Position numbers and translations under genes: made by a program | Notes under the pieces: generated by a model | What the model was told of the DNA's origin: nothing | What the model saw: only the letters and a program-made list of their open reading frames with translations | Databases searched by the model: none | Shown here: one piece after another, positions 32,864 to 41,343 of the stretch | How the letters are laid out: each line of letters begins with the position of its first letter | Numbering within the stretch: the stretch's first letter is position 1 | DNA from: Ruminococcus sp. | Lineage (GTDB): Bacteria > Bacillota > Clostridia > Oscillospirales > Ruminococcaceae | NCBI GenBank assembly: GCA_017472145.1 | Contig: JAFUQX010000011.1 | Location: 1-64,000 of the forward strand | Direction of reading: 5' to 3' | Length of the DNA: 64,000 bases

Positions 32864-33700
32864 TTAACTCCTTTCATATTCGATCAATACGCCATAGTGA
32901 TCGGACACCACCGGATAGTTCCGGCTGTTGAAGATCACTCTGGAGCTTCTGATATCGGCCTTTTCGCTGCACCAGATCTGATCGATCCGCATGCCGTAGG
33001 TCACACTGATCTTATCCTTCCAGCCATCGATAATCTTGCCCACCGTATGACCGCTGTCCTTGCGCTCGGCCAGCACAAAGCTGTCCTGCCAGCATGATCT
33101 TACGATCTGGTCATAGCCTTCGTCCCGAACCTCGGCCGGGCTGTTGAAATCACCCATGAGCCACACACGGCCATATTGCACCATATGAGCCTCGGTGCGC
33201 TTCCATTGCTGCTGGAATGGTTCTTCCGGATCGTTCCACCAGCCCAGATGTACACTGAAAAACCACTCTGTGGGAAGGTCGGCTGTGCGGATTCCAAGAA
33301 GCTTTCTGGTTTTCCAGTTATTGTAATCGTCTATTGTGCTCACCGGTACAATGTCTGTTTCCAGAATGGGACTCCGGCTCATAAGGGCAATTCCCTCATC
33401 ATATTTGTCATACCCAAGCTTCAGGGGCAGCCATGTCCAGTAGTAGTCCGCACCCATTTCCCGGAGCATCCGGGCGGCACGGAATACATGATTGTCCTCC
33501 CGGATGACAATATCCTTTCTGCACGGACTGTACCCGTGCAGCTCTGCCATTGGAACGGCCGCCCGGCCAGCCGTCTGGTTGACCTCCTGCAAGGCGATGA
33601 TCCCGGGACGCTCCTTTGCAATAGCCGAAACAAAATCCCGGAGCTTCTGCTCATAATTTTCCTCCACAAGACTGTGGGTATTCAGTGTAAGCAGCTTCAT
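32864..33700 (-). CDS. Endonuclease/exonuclease/phosphatase (EEP) family hydrolase
   Basis: A 278-aa metal-dependent hydrolase of the DNase I-like fold: LLTLNTHS, IIALQEVNQ (metal-binding Glu), SVHLGWWND (catalytic His), LMGDFNSP and the final VSDHYGVLIEYE. EEP members cut DNA, phospholipids, or small phosphate esters. Four bases separate it from malQ, inside a sugar operon, which favours a phosphatase or phosphodiesterase acting on a sugar-related compound, but the sequence does not prove it. No signal peptide. Confidence 0.82.
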   Translation of the reverse strand: MKLLTLNTHSLVEENYEQKLRDFVSAIAKERPGIIALQEVNQTAGRAAVPMAELHGYSPCRKDIVIREDNHVFRAARMLREMGADYYWTWLPLKLGYDKYDEGIALMSRSPILETDIVPVSTIDDYNNWKTRKLLGIRTADLPTEWFFSVHLGWWNDPEEPFQQQWKRTEAHMVQYGRVWLMGDFNSPAEVRDEGYDQIVRSCWQDSFVLAERKDSGHTVGKIIDGWKDKISVTYGMRIDQIWCSEKADIRSSRVIFNSRNYPVVSDHYGVLIEYERS

Positions 33701-33715
33701 GTGAAAAATCCTCCG

Positions 33716-35890
33716 TTACAGAATATCGTTGATGTCCGATTTGAGTACATCCGCCTTCGGGCCGTAGATAGCCTGAATGCCCTCGCCCTTCTTTACAAGA
33801 CCCAGTGCGCCTTCCGCCTTCCATGCGTCCGCATCCGCTACCAGATCTGCATTCTTTACCGTTACACGCAGTCTTGTCATGCAGGCATCCACCAGGGTGA
33901 TGTTTTCACGTCCGCCCAGCAGAGCGATGATCCGCTCCGGCTGGCCGTCCGAGGAGGCTGCTTTCTTTTCGCCAGATTCCTCGCCGCTGCCGCCGTCTGC
34001 GGTATAGTTGCCAAGACGGCCCGGTGTGGCAAACTTGAATTTGCCGATCATGAAATAAGCCACGAAATAGCCAATGACAAAGAAGATAACTACGCTGATC
34101 ACAAAGTTGATGATATCACCGGTCAGACCTGCATTTACAGACATGGGGATTCTTGTGATAAATTCCAGATTGCCGAAGGAGTGCAGTCTCAGGTCGATGA
34201 TACCGGACAGAGCAAATGCACAGCCCTGGAGAACGGCATATACAATATACAGCGGCAGTGCGCAGAACATGAACATGAATTCCAGCGGCTCGGTTACGCC
34301 GGTCAGGAATACGGCCAGACCAGTGGAGATGAACATGGAACGATAGTTCTTTCTCTTGTCCTTGTCCACTCTGCGGTACATAGCCACGGCTATACCCAGC
34401 AGCAGACCCGTTGCACCGATCATCTGGCCCACCTTGAAACGGGCCGGAGTTACGGTTTCCAGAAGTGTATTATAGGAGGCCATATCGCCTGCATCCTTGA
34501 AGCCGATGAGGTCGGTCACCCAGGCCAGCCACAGGGGATCCTGGCCGAATACCTCAGAGCCGGCGTTGATGCCTGTAAGGATCTCATAGGTGCCGCCGAA
34601 GGAGGTATAGTTCATGGGGATGGTGAGCATATGGTGAAGACCGAAGGGGAGCAGCAGACGCTCCAGTGTGCCATAGATAAACGGAGCCAGGATCGGAGAG
34701 GTGTCCGAGGAGTTTGCGATCCAGATGCCAAAGGCATTGATGCCGGACTGTACCACCGGCCACACAACGGCCAGAACCAGTGACACGATCACAGACCATA
34801 CAATGACCACCAGCGGAACAAAGCGCTTGCCGTTAAAGAAGGACAAAGCATCCGGCAGCTTTCGGAAATTGTAGAATTTGTTATAGACAACGCCGCCTAC
34901 AAAGCCGGAGATGATACCGACGAACACGCCCATATTCAGAGCCGGTGCGCCCAGCACGGAGGTGAAGTAGTTCTCCACCAGCATCTCCTGCCCGAAGAGC
35001 GACTGCACTACCGAGCCTTCCGTATTCAGCATATCGTTTGTAACACCGAAAATCGCACCGGTGATATTGTTGATCAGAATGAATGCAATGAGTGCAGCAA
35101 AGGCGCCGCCGGCCTTTTCCTTGGCCCATGAGCCGCCGATGGCCACGGCAAACAGTACATGGAGGTTGTTGATAACCGCCCAGCCGATGTTTTCCATAAC
35201 ACTGCCGATGGAAGCTACCAGCTGAAGATCGCCGCCGGCCATGGCCACCAGCTTACCGAGACTGATCATCAGACCCGCCGCCGGCATAACGGCAATTACC
35301 GTCATGAGCACCTTGCCCAGCTTCTGGAGGAAGTCGAAATTGAGTCCGCCCTTTTTCTTTTCTTTGGGAGATTCGGCAGCGGTCTTTTCCGGCTGCACAG
35401 CGGGAGACTCCGTAAGGCCGGCGCCCAAGGTAAGAAGCGCATCTCCGGCCTGGACCTCGCCCTCTGCAATATGCATTTCAGCGTCCTCGGCCCCATCGCA
35501 TATCAGCACCGGTGTGATCAGATTGATTCCCTTCTTTTTCAGAAGCTCTACATCCACCTCGCAGATGAGATCGCCGGCCTTGACCTTATCGCCTTCCTTT
35601 ACATGCGGGGTAAAGCCCTCCCCGCCCAGTGCAACTGTTTCCAGACCAAAGTGCACCAGCACCTCCAGTCCGTCCTCCGATGTAAAGCCATAGGCATGCC
35701 CTGAATCCACGGTGGATGATACCTCGCCGTTTACCGGGCTGTAGATTTTCCCGTCCTTCGGGAGAATGGCGCAGCCATCGCCCAGAACCTTCTCAGAAAA
35801 GACCGGATCCGGTACATTTTCCAGGCTAACGACCTTGCCGCTCAGCGGTGAAAGTATGCCGAGCACTTTTGTGTTGGTTGTGTTGCTCAT
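33716..35890 (-). CDS. PTS sugar permease, glucose/maltose superfamily, domain order IIA-IIC-IIB
   Basis: A 724-aa three-domain permease. IIA (about 1-165) holds phospho-His80 (EVLVHFGLE) and His65. IIC (about 190-610) has about ten membrane helices with the family signature LLPFGLHHMLTIPM and TGVTEPLEFMFMF. IIB (about 645-724) holds phospho-Cys670 (VDACMTRLRV). The A-C-B order differs from B. subtilis PtsG (C-B-A). It takes up and phosphorylates a sugar, glucose or a glucoside; malQ next door suggests maltose or glucose. GGAGGATAT precedes the ATG at 35890. Probably repressed by the divergent LacI-type protein. Confidence 0.92.
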   Translation of the reverse strand: MSNTTNTKVLGILSPLSGKVVSLENVPDPVFSEKVLGDGCAILPKDGKIYSPVNGEVSSTVDSGHAYGFTSEDGLEVLVHFGLETVALGGEGFTPHVKEGDKVKAGDLICEVDVELLKKKGINLITPVLICDGAEDAEMHIAEGEVQAGDALLTLGAGLTESPAVQPEKTAAESPKEKKKGGLNFDFLQKLGKVLMTVIAVMPAAGLMISLGKLVAMAGGDLQLVASIGSVMENIGWAVINNLHVLFAVAIGGSWAKEKAGGAFAALIAFILINNITGAIFGVTNDMLNTEGSVVQSLFGQEMLVENYFTSVLGAPALNMGVFVGIISGFVGGVVYNKFYNFRKLPDALSFFNGKRFVPLVVIVWSVIVSLVLAVVWPVVQSGINAFGIWIANSSDTSPILAPFIYGTLERLLLPFGLHHMLTIPMNYTSFGGTYEILTGINAGSEVFGQDPLWLAWVTDLIGFKDAGDMASYNTLLETVTPARFKVGQMIGATGLLLGIAVAMYRRVDKDKRKNYRSMFISTGLAVFLTGVTEPLEFMFMFCALPLYIVYAVLQGCAFALSGIIDLRLHSFGNLEFITRIPMSVNAGLTGDIINFVISVVIFFVIGYFVAYFMIGKFKFATPGRLGNYTADGGSGEESGEKKAASSDGQPERIIALLGGRENITLVDACMTRLRVTVKNADLVADADAWKAEGALGLVKKGEGIQAIYGPKADVLKSDINDIL

Positions 35891-35914
35891 GATTATATCC
35901 TCCTTATTGAAATT

Positions 35915-36169
35915 TTGCATTAGTTCGGCGCAATTCTAATGCAACCTTATGCATTTATTATACAACGATTGCACAAAAATTGCAAGAGGTTTCCGAAAAT
36001 AATTCCACCCGAAGACCATTTTCGTAAATGTTGTACAAACAGACTCCTTGTTTCTACAGCATATTGCCCATATGCTGTATGCGCTGTTGGCGTTTCTGTG
36101 CACTTATTGCATGCGTATGGTGCATTATCGTGTGCAACTATTGACAAATTCATGCAATTGCATTATAAT
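35915..36169. promoter_or_regulatory. Divergent promoter region of the PTS operon and its LacI regulator, with candidate operators
   Basis: Minus-strand promoter: TTGCAA (35980-35985), 17 bp, TATAAT (35957-35962), driving the PTS operon. Plus-strand promoter: TTGACA (36141-36146), 17 bp, TATAAT (36164-36169), driving the regulator. Candidate operators are the perfect palindrome ATGCAATTGCAT (36152-36163), inside the regulator promoter, and TTGCATTAG-N12-CTAATGCAA (35915-35944), just downstream of the PTS start point. Several further TTGCA/TGCAA half-sites lie between. The rest of the 320-bp gap holds nothing else I can name. Confidence 0.72.
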
Positions 36170-36211
36170 TGTAGTATCATATTCTGTATAAAATACAAAG
36201 GAGGTTCTGAT

Positions 36212-37228
36212 ATGGCTGTTACGCTGAAGGATGTAGCTGCATTGGCTGGGGTATCTCCGTCTACTGCATCAAGAGTCTGCAAGGATAATCCCTCTATCAG
36301 CCGGGAAACAAAGGAAAAGGTACGAAAGGCTATGGAACAGCTGGGCTATGAGCCGGCCGCTCTGCCTGTCGATGTGGACGCCAGCAGCAAGACCATCGGC
36401 ATCATTCTTCCGCCCTCGCCCAAGGAGTCCTTTGAGAATGCTTTTCACCTGGAGGTCATCCGGGGTATCAGCCAGTTTTGCAGTCACCGCCGGTATCTCA
36501 ATACGGTTATTACCGGGCAGGACGACGAGGAGCTGCTCTCAGCGCTGTCCAATATTGCAAAAAGCGGACAGGTGGATGGCTATATCGTGACCTATTCCAA
36601 GCAGAATGATCCTGTTATAGAGTATCTCTATAATGAGGGGTTATTATACGTTGTAATCGGAAAAGCCCATCGTTTTGCCAATCAGACGGTGTATATCGAC
36701 AATGACAATGTACTGGCGGCCCAGGAGGCGACCGAGCATCTGATCCAGCTTGGACACAAGCGGATCGCCTATCTGGGAAGCGACAGCAACCTGATGTTTT
36801 CAGCGGACCGGAAGGCCGGGTATCAGCTGGCCATGCTGAACAGCGGACTGGAGGTGCATCCGGAGGACGTTGTAGAGCTGCCTTTCATTCCGGAGGAGCA
36901 TTCCACGGCTGTGCACAGTCTTCTCACACGAAGAGACCGGCCTACAGCCATTCTGGTCAGTGATGATATCTTTGCCGTTGCGCTGGAGCGTGCGTGTATA
37001 GAAACGGATCTTTCCATTCCGAAGGATCTGTCCATTATCTCGTTTAACAATTCTCTTTTTGCCCGTCTGACCTCGCCGCCTCTGACATCTATGGATATCA
37101 ACTCGGTGCAGTTGGGTATTGAAGCGGCCTCTCAGGTGATCAATCACATTGAAAATCCCAATCTTCTGGCCACGAAGATCATCGTGCCGCACCGATTGAT
37201 CGAGCGGAACAGCTGCTCTGAGATATAG
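36212..37228 (+). CDS. LacI-family transcriptional regulator
   Basis: A 338-aa repressor. The N-terminal HTH (TLKDVAALAGVSPSTASRVC) and hinge are followed by a periplasmic-binding-like sensor domain (IGIILP near residue 60, YIDNDN, ILVSDDIFAVALERA, SIISFNNS). Its effector is presumably the sugar or phosphosugar of the neighbouring PTS operon, as in MalR-type proteins. AAAGGAGG precedes the ATG at 36212. A palindrome in its own promoter suggests autorepression. Confidence 0.92.
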   Translation: MAVTLKDVAALAGVSPSTASRVCKDNPSISRETKEKVRKAMEQLGYEPAALPVDVDASSKTIGIILPPSPKESFENAFHLEVIRGISQFCSHRRYLNTVITGQDDEELLSALSNIAKSGQVDGYIVTYSKQNDPVIEYLYNEGLLYVVIGKAHRFANQTVYIDNDNVLAAQEATEHLIQLGHKRIAYLGSDSNLMFSADRKAGYQLAMLNSGLEVHPEDVVELPFIPEEHSTAVHSLLTRRDRPTAILVSDDIFAVALERACIETDLSIPKDLSIISFNNSLFARLTSPPLTSMDINSVQLGIEAASQVINHIENPNLLATKIIVPHRLIERNSCSEI

Positions 37229-37448
37229 GTGATATCTCAAAAAAAGAGTGTCTGCCATTCAGCAAGCAGGAGCTGCCTGCACCTTGATCCATCCGTTGCC
37301 CTCCTTTTCGAGCGTTGTGCTCAGGTTTATTTTCAGCTGTCAGACGAATGAGAAGGGGATTTTTCTCATCCCTTCCGGAAATTTTTTCTGCCGTCTGCTG
37401 CCGGGGAAGCGCCGCTTGTAAAATATCGGTGAAATTGGGCGGAAATTC

Positions 37449-37477
37449 TTGATAATCAGGCCTTGCGGTGTTATAAT
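37449..37477 (+). promoter_or_regulatory. Promoter of the MATE gene, in a gap with nothing else recognised
   Basis: TTGATA (37449-37454), 17 bp, TATAAT (37472-37477). The 300-bp gap from 37229 holds no gene or clear terminator that I can recognise. Confidence 0.78.
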
Positions 37478-37528
37478 ATATCGGAACTTGTTCTCAATTC
37501 CATCGGGACTTCTTAGGAGGGGAAATAT

Positions 37529-38938
37529 ATGCAGACTGCATTCAGAAAAAAATATATCGGGGACAGGGCCTTTTACCGGAGAGTGCTGTATCTGGCCGTG
37601 CCCATGATCATCCAGAATGCTGTCACCAGCTTTGTCAGCTTTCTTGATAATATTATGGTGGGACAGATCGGTACAGAGCAGATGTCCGGCGTGGCTATCG
37701 TCAATCAGCTGCTGTTTGTAGTCAATATCTGTATTTTCGGAGGTGTATCCGGTGCCGGTATCTTCGGAACGCAGTATTTCGGCAAGGGAGATTATCAGGG
37801 GCAGAAATATGCCTTCCGCTTCAAGATGTATGCCGTTCTTGCAATTGCTGCGATTGCCATGATTTTGTTTGGCTTTTTCAGTACGCCGCTCATTTCCCTC
37901 TATCTCAGTGACAGCGGCACGGTAGGGGATATCGCTCTTGCCTTGCAGTACGGAAAGGAATACCTGGCTATTATGACAGCGACTCTGATCCCCTTTGCAG
38001 TGTGCCAGGCCTATGTGAGCACCATCCGGGAAACGGGGCAGACTTTTGTTCCCATGCTGGCCAGTGTGGCCGCTGTGGGTATAAATCTTGTGCTGGACTA
38101 TCTCTTTATCTTCGGCTTCGGAGCGCTTCCGGCTATGGGTGTGCGGGGTGCAGCACTGGCTACGCTGATCGCCCGTGTGGTGGAATGTGTCATTGTAGTG
38201 GTGTGGACTCATGTGCGCAGGGAGAAGAATCCCTACATCATCGGTGCGTACCGGGGCTTTGGGATACCAAGGCGCATTTGCCGTGAAATTCTCATCAAGG
38301 GGACTCCTCTTATGCTCAATGAGATGCTCTGGGCCTCGGGTATGGCGGTTATTGCCCAGTGCTATGCCGTGCGCGGACTGGAGGTAGTGGCTGCTCAGAA
38401 TATTTCCTCTACCATCACCAATCTGTTCAACATCGTTTATATCCAGCTGGGAGGATGTATTTCTGTTCTGGTGGGGCAGTGCCTTGGAGCAGGACAGCTT
38501 CAGGAGGCCAGGACTACAGCCCGGAGGATGATTTTTTTCAGTGTGGGCTGCTGTACGGTTTTCGCAGGACTCATGGCTCTGGCAGGGGGCTTTTTCCCGA
38601 ATATCTACAACACGGAGGAGAGCATCAAGTCTCTGGCCCGGATGTTCATTTTCATTTCGGCACTGGCCATGCCGCTGTGCGCCTTCTCGCACTGCGCCTA
38701 TTTTACCCTGCGTTCCGGCGGCAAGACAGTCATCACCTTTCTTTTTGACAGTGTCTATACATGGGTGATCATGATTCCCTTCGCCTATGTGCTGGCCAAT
38801 CACACGGTCCTTCCCATAGAGACGGTGTTTTTCCTTGTACAGTTTACGGAGATCATCAAGGTGACGCTTGGCTTCTTTATGGTAAAGAGCGGCATATGGC
38901 TTCAGAATATTGTATCGCAGCCGGAGCGATCTGTCTGA
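37529..38938 (+). CDS. MATE-family efflux transporter
   Basis: A 469-aa protein with twelve predicted membrane helices in two homologous halves (VPMIIQNAVTSFVSFLDNIMVGQIG in parts matches the N-half signature; GTPLMLNEMLWASGMA the C-half). MATE proteins expel drugs or cations using Na+ or H+. The closest subgroup is the DinF/NorM-like one common in Clostridia. AGGAGG precedes the ATG. It is a single gene with its own promoter; the small DUF3789-type gene follows 100 bp later. Confidence 0.9.
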   Translation: MQTAFRKKYIGDRAFYRRVLYLAVPMIIQNAVTSFVSFLDNIMVGQIGTEQMSGVAIVNQLLFVVNICIFGGVSGAGIFGTQYFGKGDYQGQKYAFRFKMYAVLAIAAIAMILFGFFSTPLISLYLSDSGTVGDIALALQYGKEYLAIMTATLIPFAVCQAYVSTIRETGQTFVPMLASVAAVGINLVLDYLFIFGFGALPAMGVRGAALATLIARVVECVIVVVWTHVRREKNPYIIGAYRGFGIPRRICREILIKGTPLMLNEMLWASGMAVIAQCYAVRGLEVVAAQNISSTITNLFNIVYIQLGGCISVLVGQCLGAGQLQEARTTARRMIFFSVGCCTVFAGLMALAGGFFPNIYNTEESIKSLARMFIFISALAMPLCAFSHCAYFTLRSGGKTVITFLFDSVYTWVIMIPFAYVLANHTVLPIETVFFLVQFTEIIKVTLGFFMVKSGIWLQNIVSQPERSV

Positions 38939-39041
38939 GGCGGGAATGAATAGAGAAGCGTGAATGGCACATAATGGAGAATGGAGAGATCCCCTTTATG
39001 ATGTCTTGAAATTCGTGTATGAATCCAGGAGGCGGAGCTGT

Positions 39042-39143
39042 ATGATCTGGTTTGTACTGGGAAGTATTCTCGGCGGTACAGTGGGCCTGCTTTCAGCGGC
39101 TATGTGTGCAGCGGCTGGAAACGGAGATTCCCATAAAAAGTAA
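39042..39143 (+). CDS. Small membrane protein, DUF3789-type
   Basis: A 33-aa peptide: a single glycine-bearing membrane helix (MIWFVLGSILGGTVGLLSAA), a short linker, and a hydrophilic end GDSHKK. This is the pattern of the DUF3789 family of tiny Clostridial proteins often found in mobile elements. AGGAGG lies about 10 nt before the ATG and a strong terminator follows 15 bp after the stop, so it looks like a real gene. Function unknown. Confidence 0.72.
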   Translation: MIWFVLGSILGGTVGLLSAAMCAAAGNGDSHKK

Positions 39144-39157
39144 ATCCTCAAAAAAAC

Positions 39158-39193
39158 AGCCGCCGGAGTCAGATGGACAGTCCGGCGGCGTTT
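39158..39193 (+). terminator. Terminator after the small membrane protein gene
   Basis: GCCGCCGGA and TCCGGCGGC pair over 9 bp, followed by GTTTC. Confidence 0.78.
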
Positions 39194-39235
39194 CTGTATA
39201 CGATTTCTTGTAAAGCGGTATTCTGAACAGCAAAA

Positions 39236-39776
39236 GAGCCATGCAACAAGAGTCGCATGGCTCAGTCTGTCGAAAAAGCTCCTCATCAACTTAGGCAGGT
39301 ATAAAAGCTTTTTGGTGATTCCCCACGGGGTGGGGAAATGTCCCGAAGGGACAAAGGGGACGGCACCGTTGGTGCAGCAATTTCTCGAAAATGCTGCCAG
39401 GGTCCAGGGACAGCGTCCCTGGTCGCTCTCCGCAGGCTCGCCATCTTTGGGCGAGTCTGCCGAACGCATTTCCGCTGGCGTTCGGGCTGAGAGCGAAATC
39501 CCCTGCGCCGTACTTCCGGCGTACGGAGAAAGGGGTGGAAAAATGCGACAGCATTTTTCAGGGTGATTCCCCGCAGTGCGGGGAAATGTCAGCGAAGCTG
39601 ACAAAGGGGACGGCGCCGTGGGCGGCGAACAAGACCGCTTCCCCTTGTTGCGATTCGAAGCGAGTTTCTCTTGAAAACGTCCCGGTGGGACGTTTTCAAC
39701 ACTATTATCCCTGCTAGCAAGGATGTTTTCAGAGGCTTTTCGACAAGCTGAGCCATGCAACAAGAGTCGCATGGCT
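39236..39776. mobile_element. Second MITE-like element between two copies of a terminator hairpin
   Basis: A 27-bp hairpin sequence (39236-39262, stem AGCCATGC/GCATGGCT) recurs exactly and in the same orientation at 39750-39776. The body between has inverted ends (CTCAGTCTGTCGAAAAA on the left, CTCAGCTTGTCGAAAA on the right in reverse), matching those of the element at 5961-6215. Inside are two copies of a unit of about 60 bp (from 39313 and from 39561, both starting GGTGATTCCCC), separated by about 190 bp of further palindromic sequence, so it is probably a nested element. No transposase; the ORFs within have no ribosome-binding site and look accidental. Confidence 0.72.
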
Positions 39777-39800
39777 TTCTTTTGGAGCTGATATCCGGAT
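39769..39800 (-). repeat. Copy of the tRNA-Thr 3' end and its downstream flank
   Basis: These 32 bp are identical to 40328-40359, which comprises the last 18 bases of tRNA-Thr (with CCA) and 14 bases after it. The two copies are in direct orientation, 559 bp apart, and bracket one unknown gene. They resemble attachment-site or duplication scars. Confidence 0.8.
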
Positions 39801-39806
39801 CTGGGA

Positions 39807-40199
39807 TCATTCTCCTAGAGCATCCAGATGTCGGCGGTAACGTCTGGGAATCTGGATACCGACCAGATAGCCCATAGAATGCAGTGTATCAGAAATCACC
39901 TGGAATCCATCCTTGTAAAAAGCTCCGATGCGCTTGGCACGATCAGGGAGGCCTCTATAATCCGGCGGACAAACAAATGTCCAGTCTGCGCCGTCTCTGT
40001 CCAGCACAATACGGAAATACTTGTCTATATCTGTATCCTTATGTCCTGTATTCATGAGCAGGATATGATGCTCCACACAGTCATCTGCTGCTCCGATAAT
40101 TACGCTTTCGCCGTTAAATGCGATCAGTACCAGTAATGGTTCATCCTGCTGCATAGCGATTCTTACATCCTCCTGTGAAGGGTAATAGGTAAAATTCAT
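39807..40199 (-). CDS. Hypothetical protein bracketed by tRNA-Thr sequence
   Basis: A 130-aa soluble protein with no motif I recognise. It has an acidic first half (ADDCVEHHILLMNTGHKDTDIDKYF) and a basic end (IPRRYRRHLDALGE), mixed alpha/beta in appearance, and no signal peptide or membrane segment. CAGGAG lies 8 nt before the ATG at 40199; a longer in-frame start lacks a site. It lies between tRNA-Thr and a partial copy of that tRNA's 3' end, so it may have arrived by insertion at the tRNA or be the remains of a duplication. Confidence 0.68.
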   Translation of the reverse strand: MNFTYYPSQEDVRIAMQQDEPLLVLIAFNGESVIIGAADDCVEHHILLMNTGHKDTDIDKYFRIVLDRDGADWTFVCPPDYRGLPDRAKRIGAFYKDGFQVISDTLHSMGYLVGIQIPRRYRRHLDALGE

Positions 40200-40341
40200 A
40201 TGGTTTCTCCTGTTTTCCTGAAGGGGCTTATACGCAAATGGGCAGGGGACTGCTTTTATTTGGCGCACAATTTTCATTTTCATCACAAAAACAAAAGAGC
40301 CACACAACCGGAATAAATCCCGAAATTGCATGGCTTTCTTT

Positions 40342-40417
<76 letters not shown>

Positions 40418-40456
40418 AACTGTAAGCTTGAGTTATTACTCAAACTCACAAGTATT

Positions 40457-40485
40457 ATTATACCACAGAAAACGAGGACTGTCAA
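40457..40485 (-). promoter_or_regulatory. Promoter of tRNA-Thr
   Basis: On the minus strand TTGACA (40480-40485), 17 bp, TATAAT (40457-40462). A small dyad TTGAGT-AATA-ACTCAA lies in the pre-tRNA leader. Confidence 0.88.
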
Positions 40486-40549
40486 CTACTTTTTTCAGAA
40501 ATCGACTTTTCCTTGTTTTGTTAACCAAAAGTCACTTCAAACATTATAT

Positions 40550-41335
40550 TCAAATGACACCAAGTTGCTTTAATGCGTATTCTATGCCGTCATCCTTTAA
40601 ATTTTTCGTGATGAAGTCAGCGTATGGATGCAGCTTGTGTCCGTTGCCCATAGCCACGCCCACATGAGCGGCCCGGATCATGTCCAGATCATTGAGACTG
40701 TCTCCAATGGCGATGGTATCCTCCGGACGAGCGCCCAGCCTTTGGAGGATCCAGTCCATACCCGTGGCCTTGGTACAGTCTATGGGTGGCATTTCTGCAA
40801 AGAAATTTCCACGGTCGATGTATGTGTACTTTCCCTCGATCAGCTTCTGGAAGCGTTCCATATCCGTCCGGTCATCATACCAGATGACAAACTTGTCAAA
40901 GGAGAAATCCTCTGCCGTATGCAGATCGTGCACCGACAGCCCCTGGCTTTTGTACAGATCCAGCAGATCCTGCATCCAGGCCAGAACCTTCGTTTTACTG
41001 TCCATGAACAGAGCGTCGCTTCGCTCATACAGGGGAGCTGCACCGCAGGCCCGGATCTCCTCCGCCATTTTCCGGCAGAGCATTACATCGATGGGTCTGC
41101 GGTATACGGTCTTTCCCTCATAGATGATCTCTGTACCGCAGCCGCAGATGTATCCGTCAAAGCCCATGAACCGGATATCCTCCCGGACATTCATAGCCGT
41201 TCGGCCGGTGTTGATGAAGGTCTTGTGACCGTTTGCACGGGCCTTTGCAATGGCATCGATGGTGGACTGGGGGAGGAAGCCGTCCTCCTCCGCCCGGAGC
41301 GTACCATCAATATCAAAAAATATCAGCTTACCCAT
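40550..41335 (-). CDS. HAD-superfamily (Cof-type, subclass IIB) phosphatase, candidate riboflavin-pathway phosphatase
   Basis: A 261-aa HAD phosphatase. Motif I is FFDIDGTLR (nucleophile and acid/base Asp), motif II FINTGRT, motif III Lys near KATGMDW, and motif IV IAIGDSLNDLDM; the IIB cap lies between. Cof-type enzymes dephosphorylate small phosphate esters. It starts 8 nt after ribH as the last gene of the FMN-riboswitch operon, so it is a strong candidate for the step that removes phosphate from 5-amino-6-ribitylaminouracil phosphate, for which related HAD proteins serve in other bacteria. The family assignment is firm; the substrate is inferred from position. Confidence 0.88.
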   Translation of the reverse strand: MGKLIFFDIDGTLRAEEDGFLPQSTIDAIAKARANGHKTFINTGRTAMNVREDIRFMGFDGYICGCGTEIIYEGKTVYRRPIDVMLCRKMAEEIRACGAAPLYERSDALFMDSKTKVLAWMQDLLDLYKSQGLSVHDLHTAEDFSFDKFVIWYDDRTDMERFQKLIEGKYTYIDRGNFFAEMPPIDCTKATGMDWILQRLGARPEDTIAIGDSLNDLDMIRAAHVGVAMGNGHKLHPYADFITKNLKDDGIEYALKQLGVI

Positions 41336-41343
41336 ACAGCACC

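Noticed and set aside
39391..39717. A 108-residue open frame within the second palindromic element
   Set aside because: It is made of the palindromic repeats and has no ribosome-binding site or protein-like pattern.
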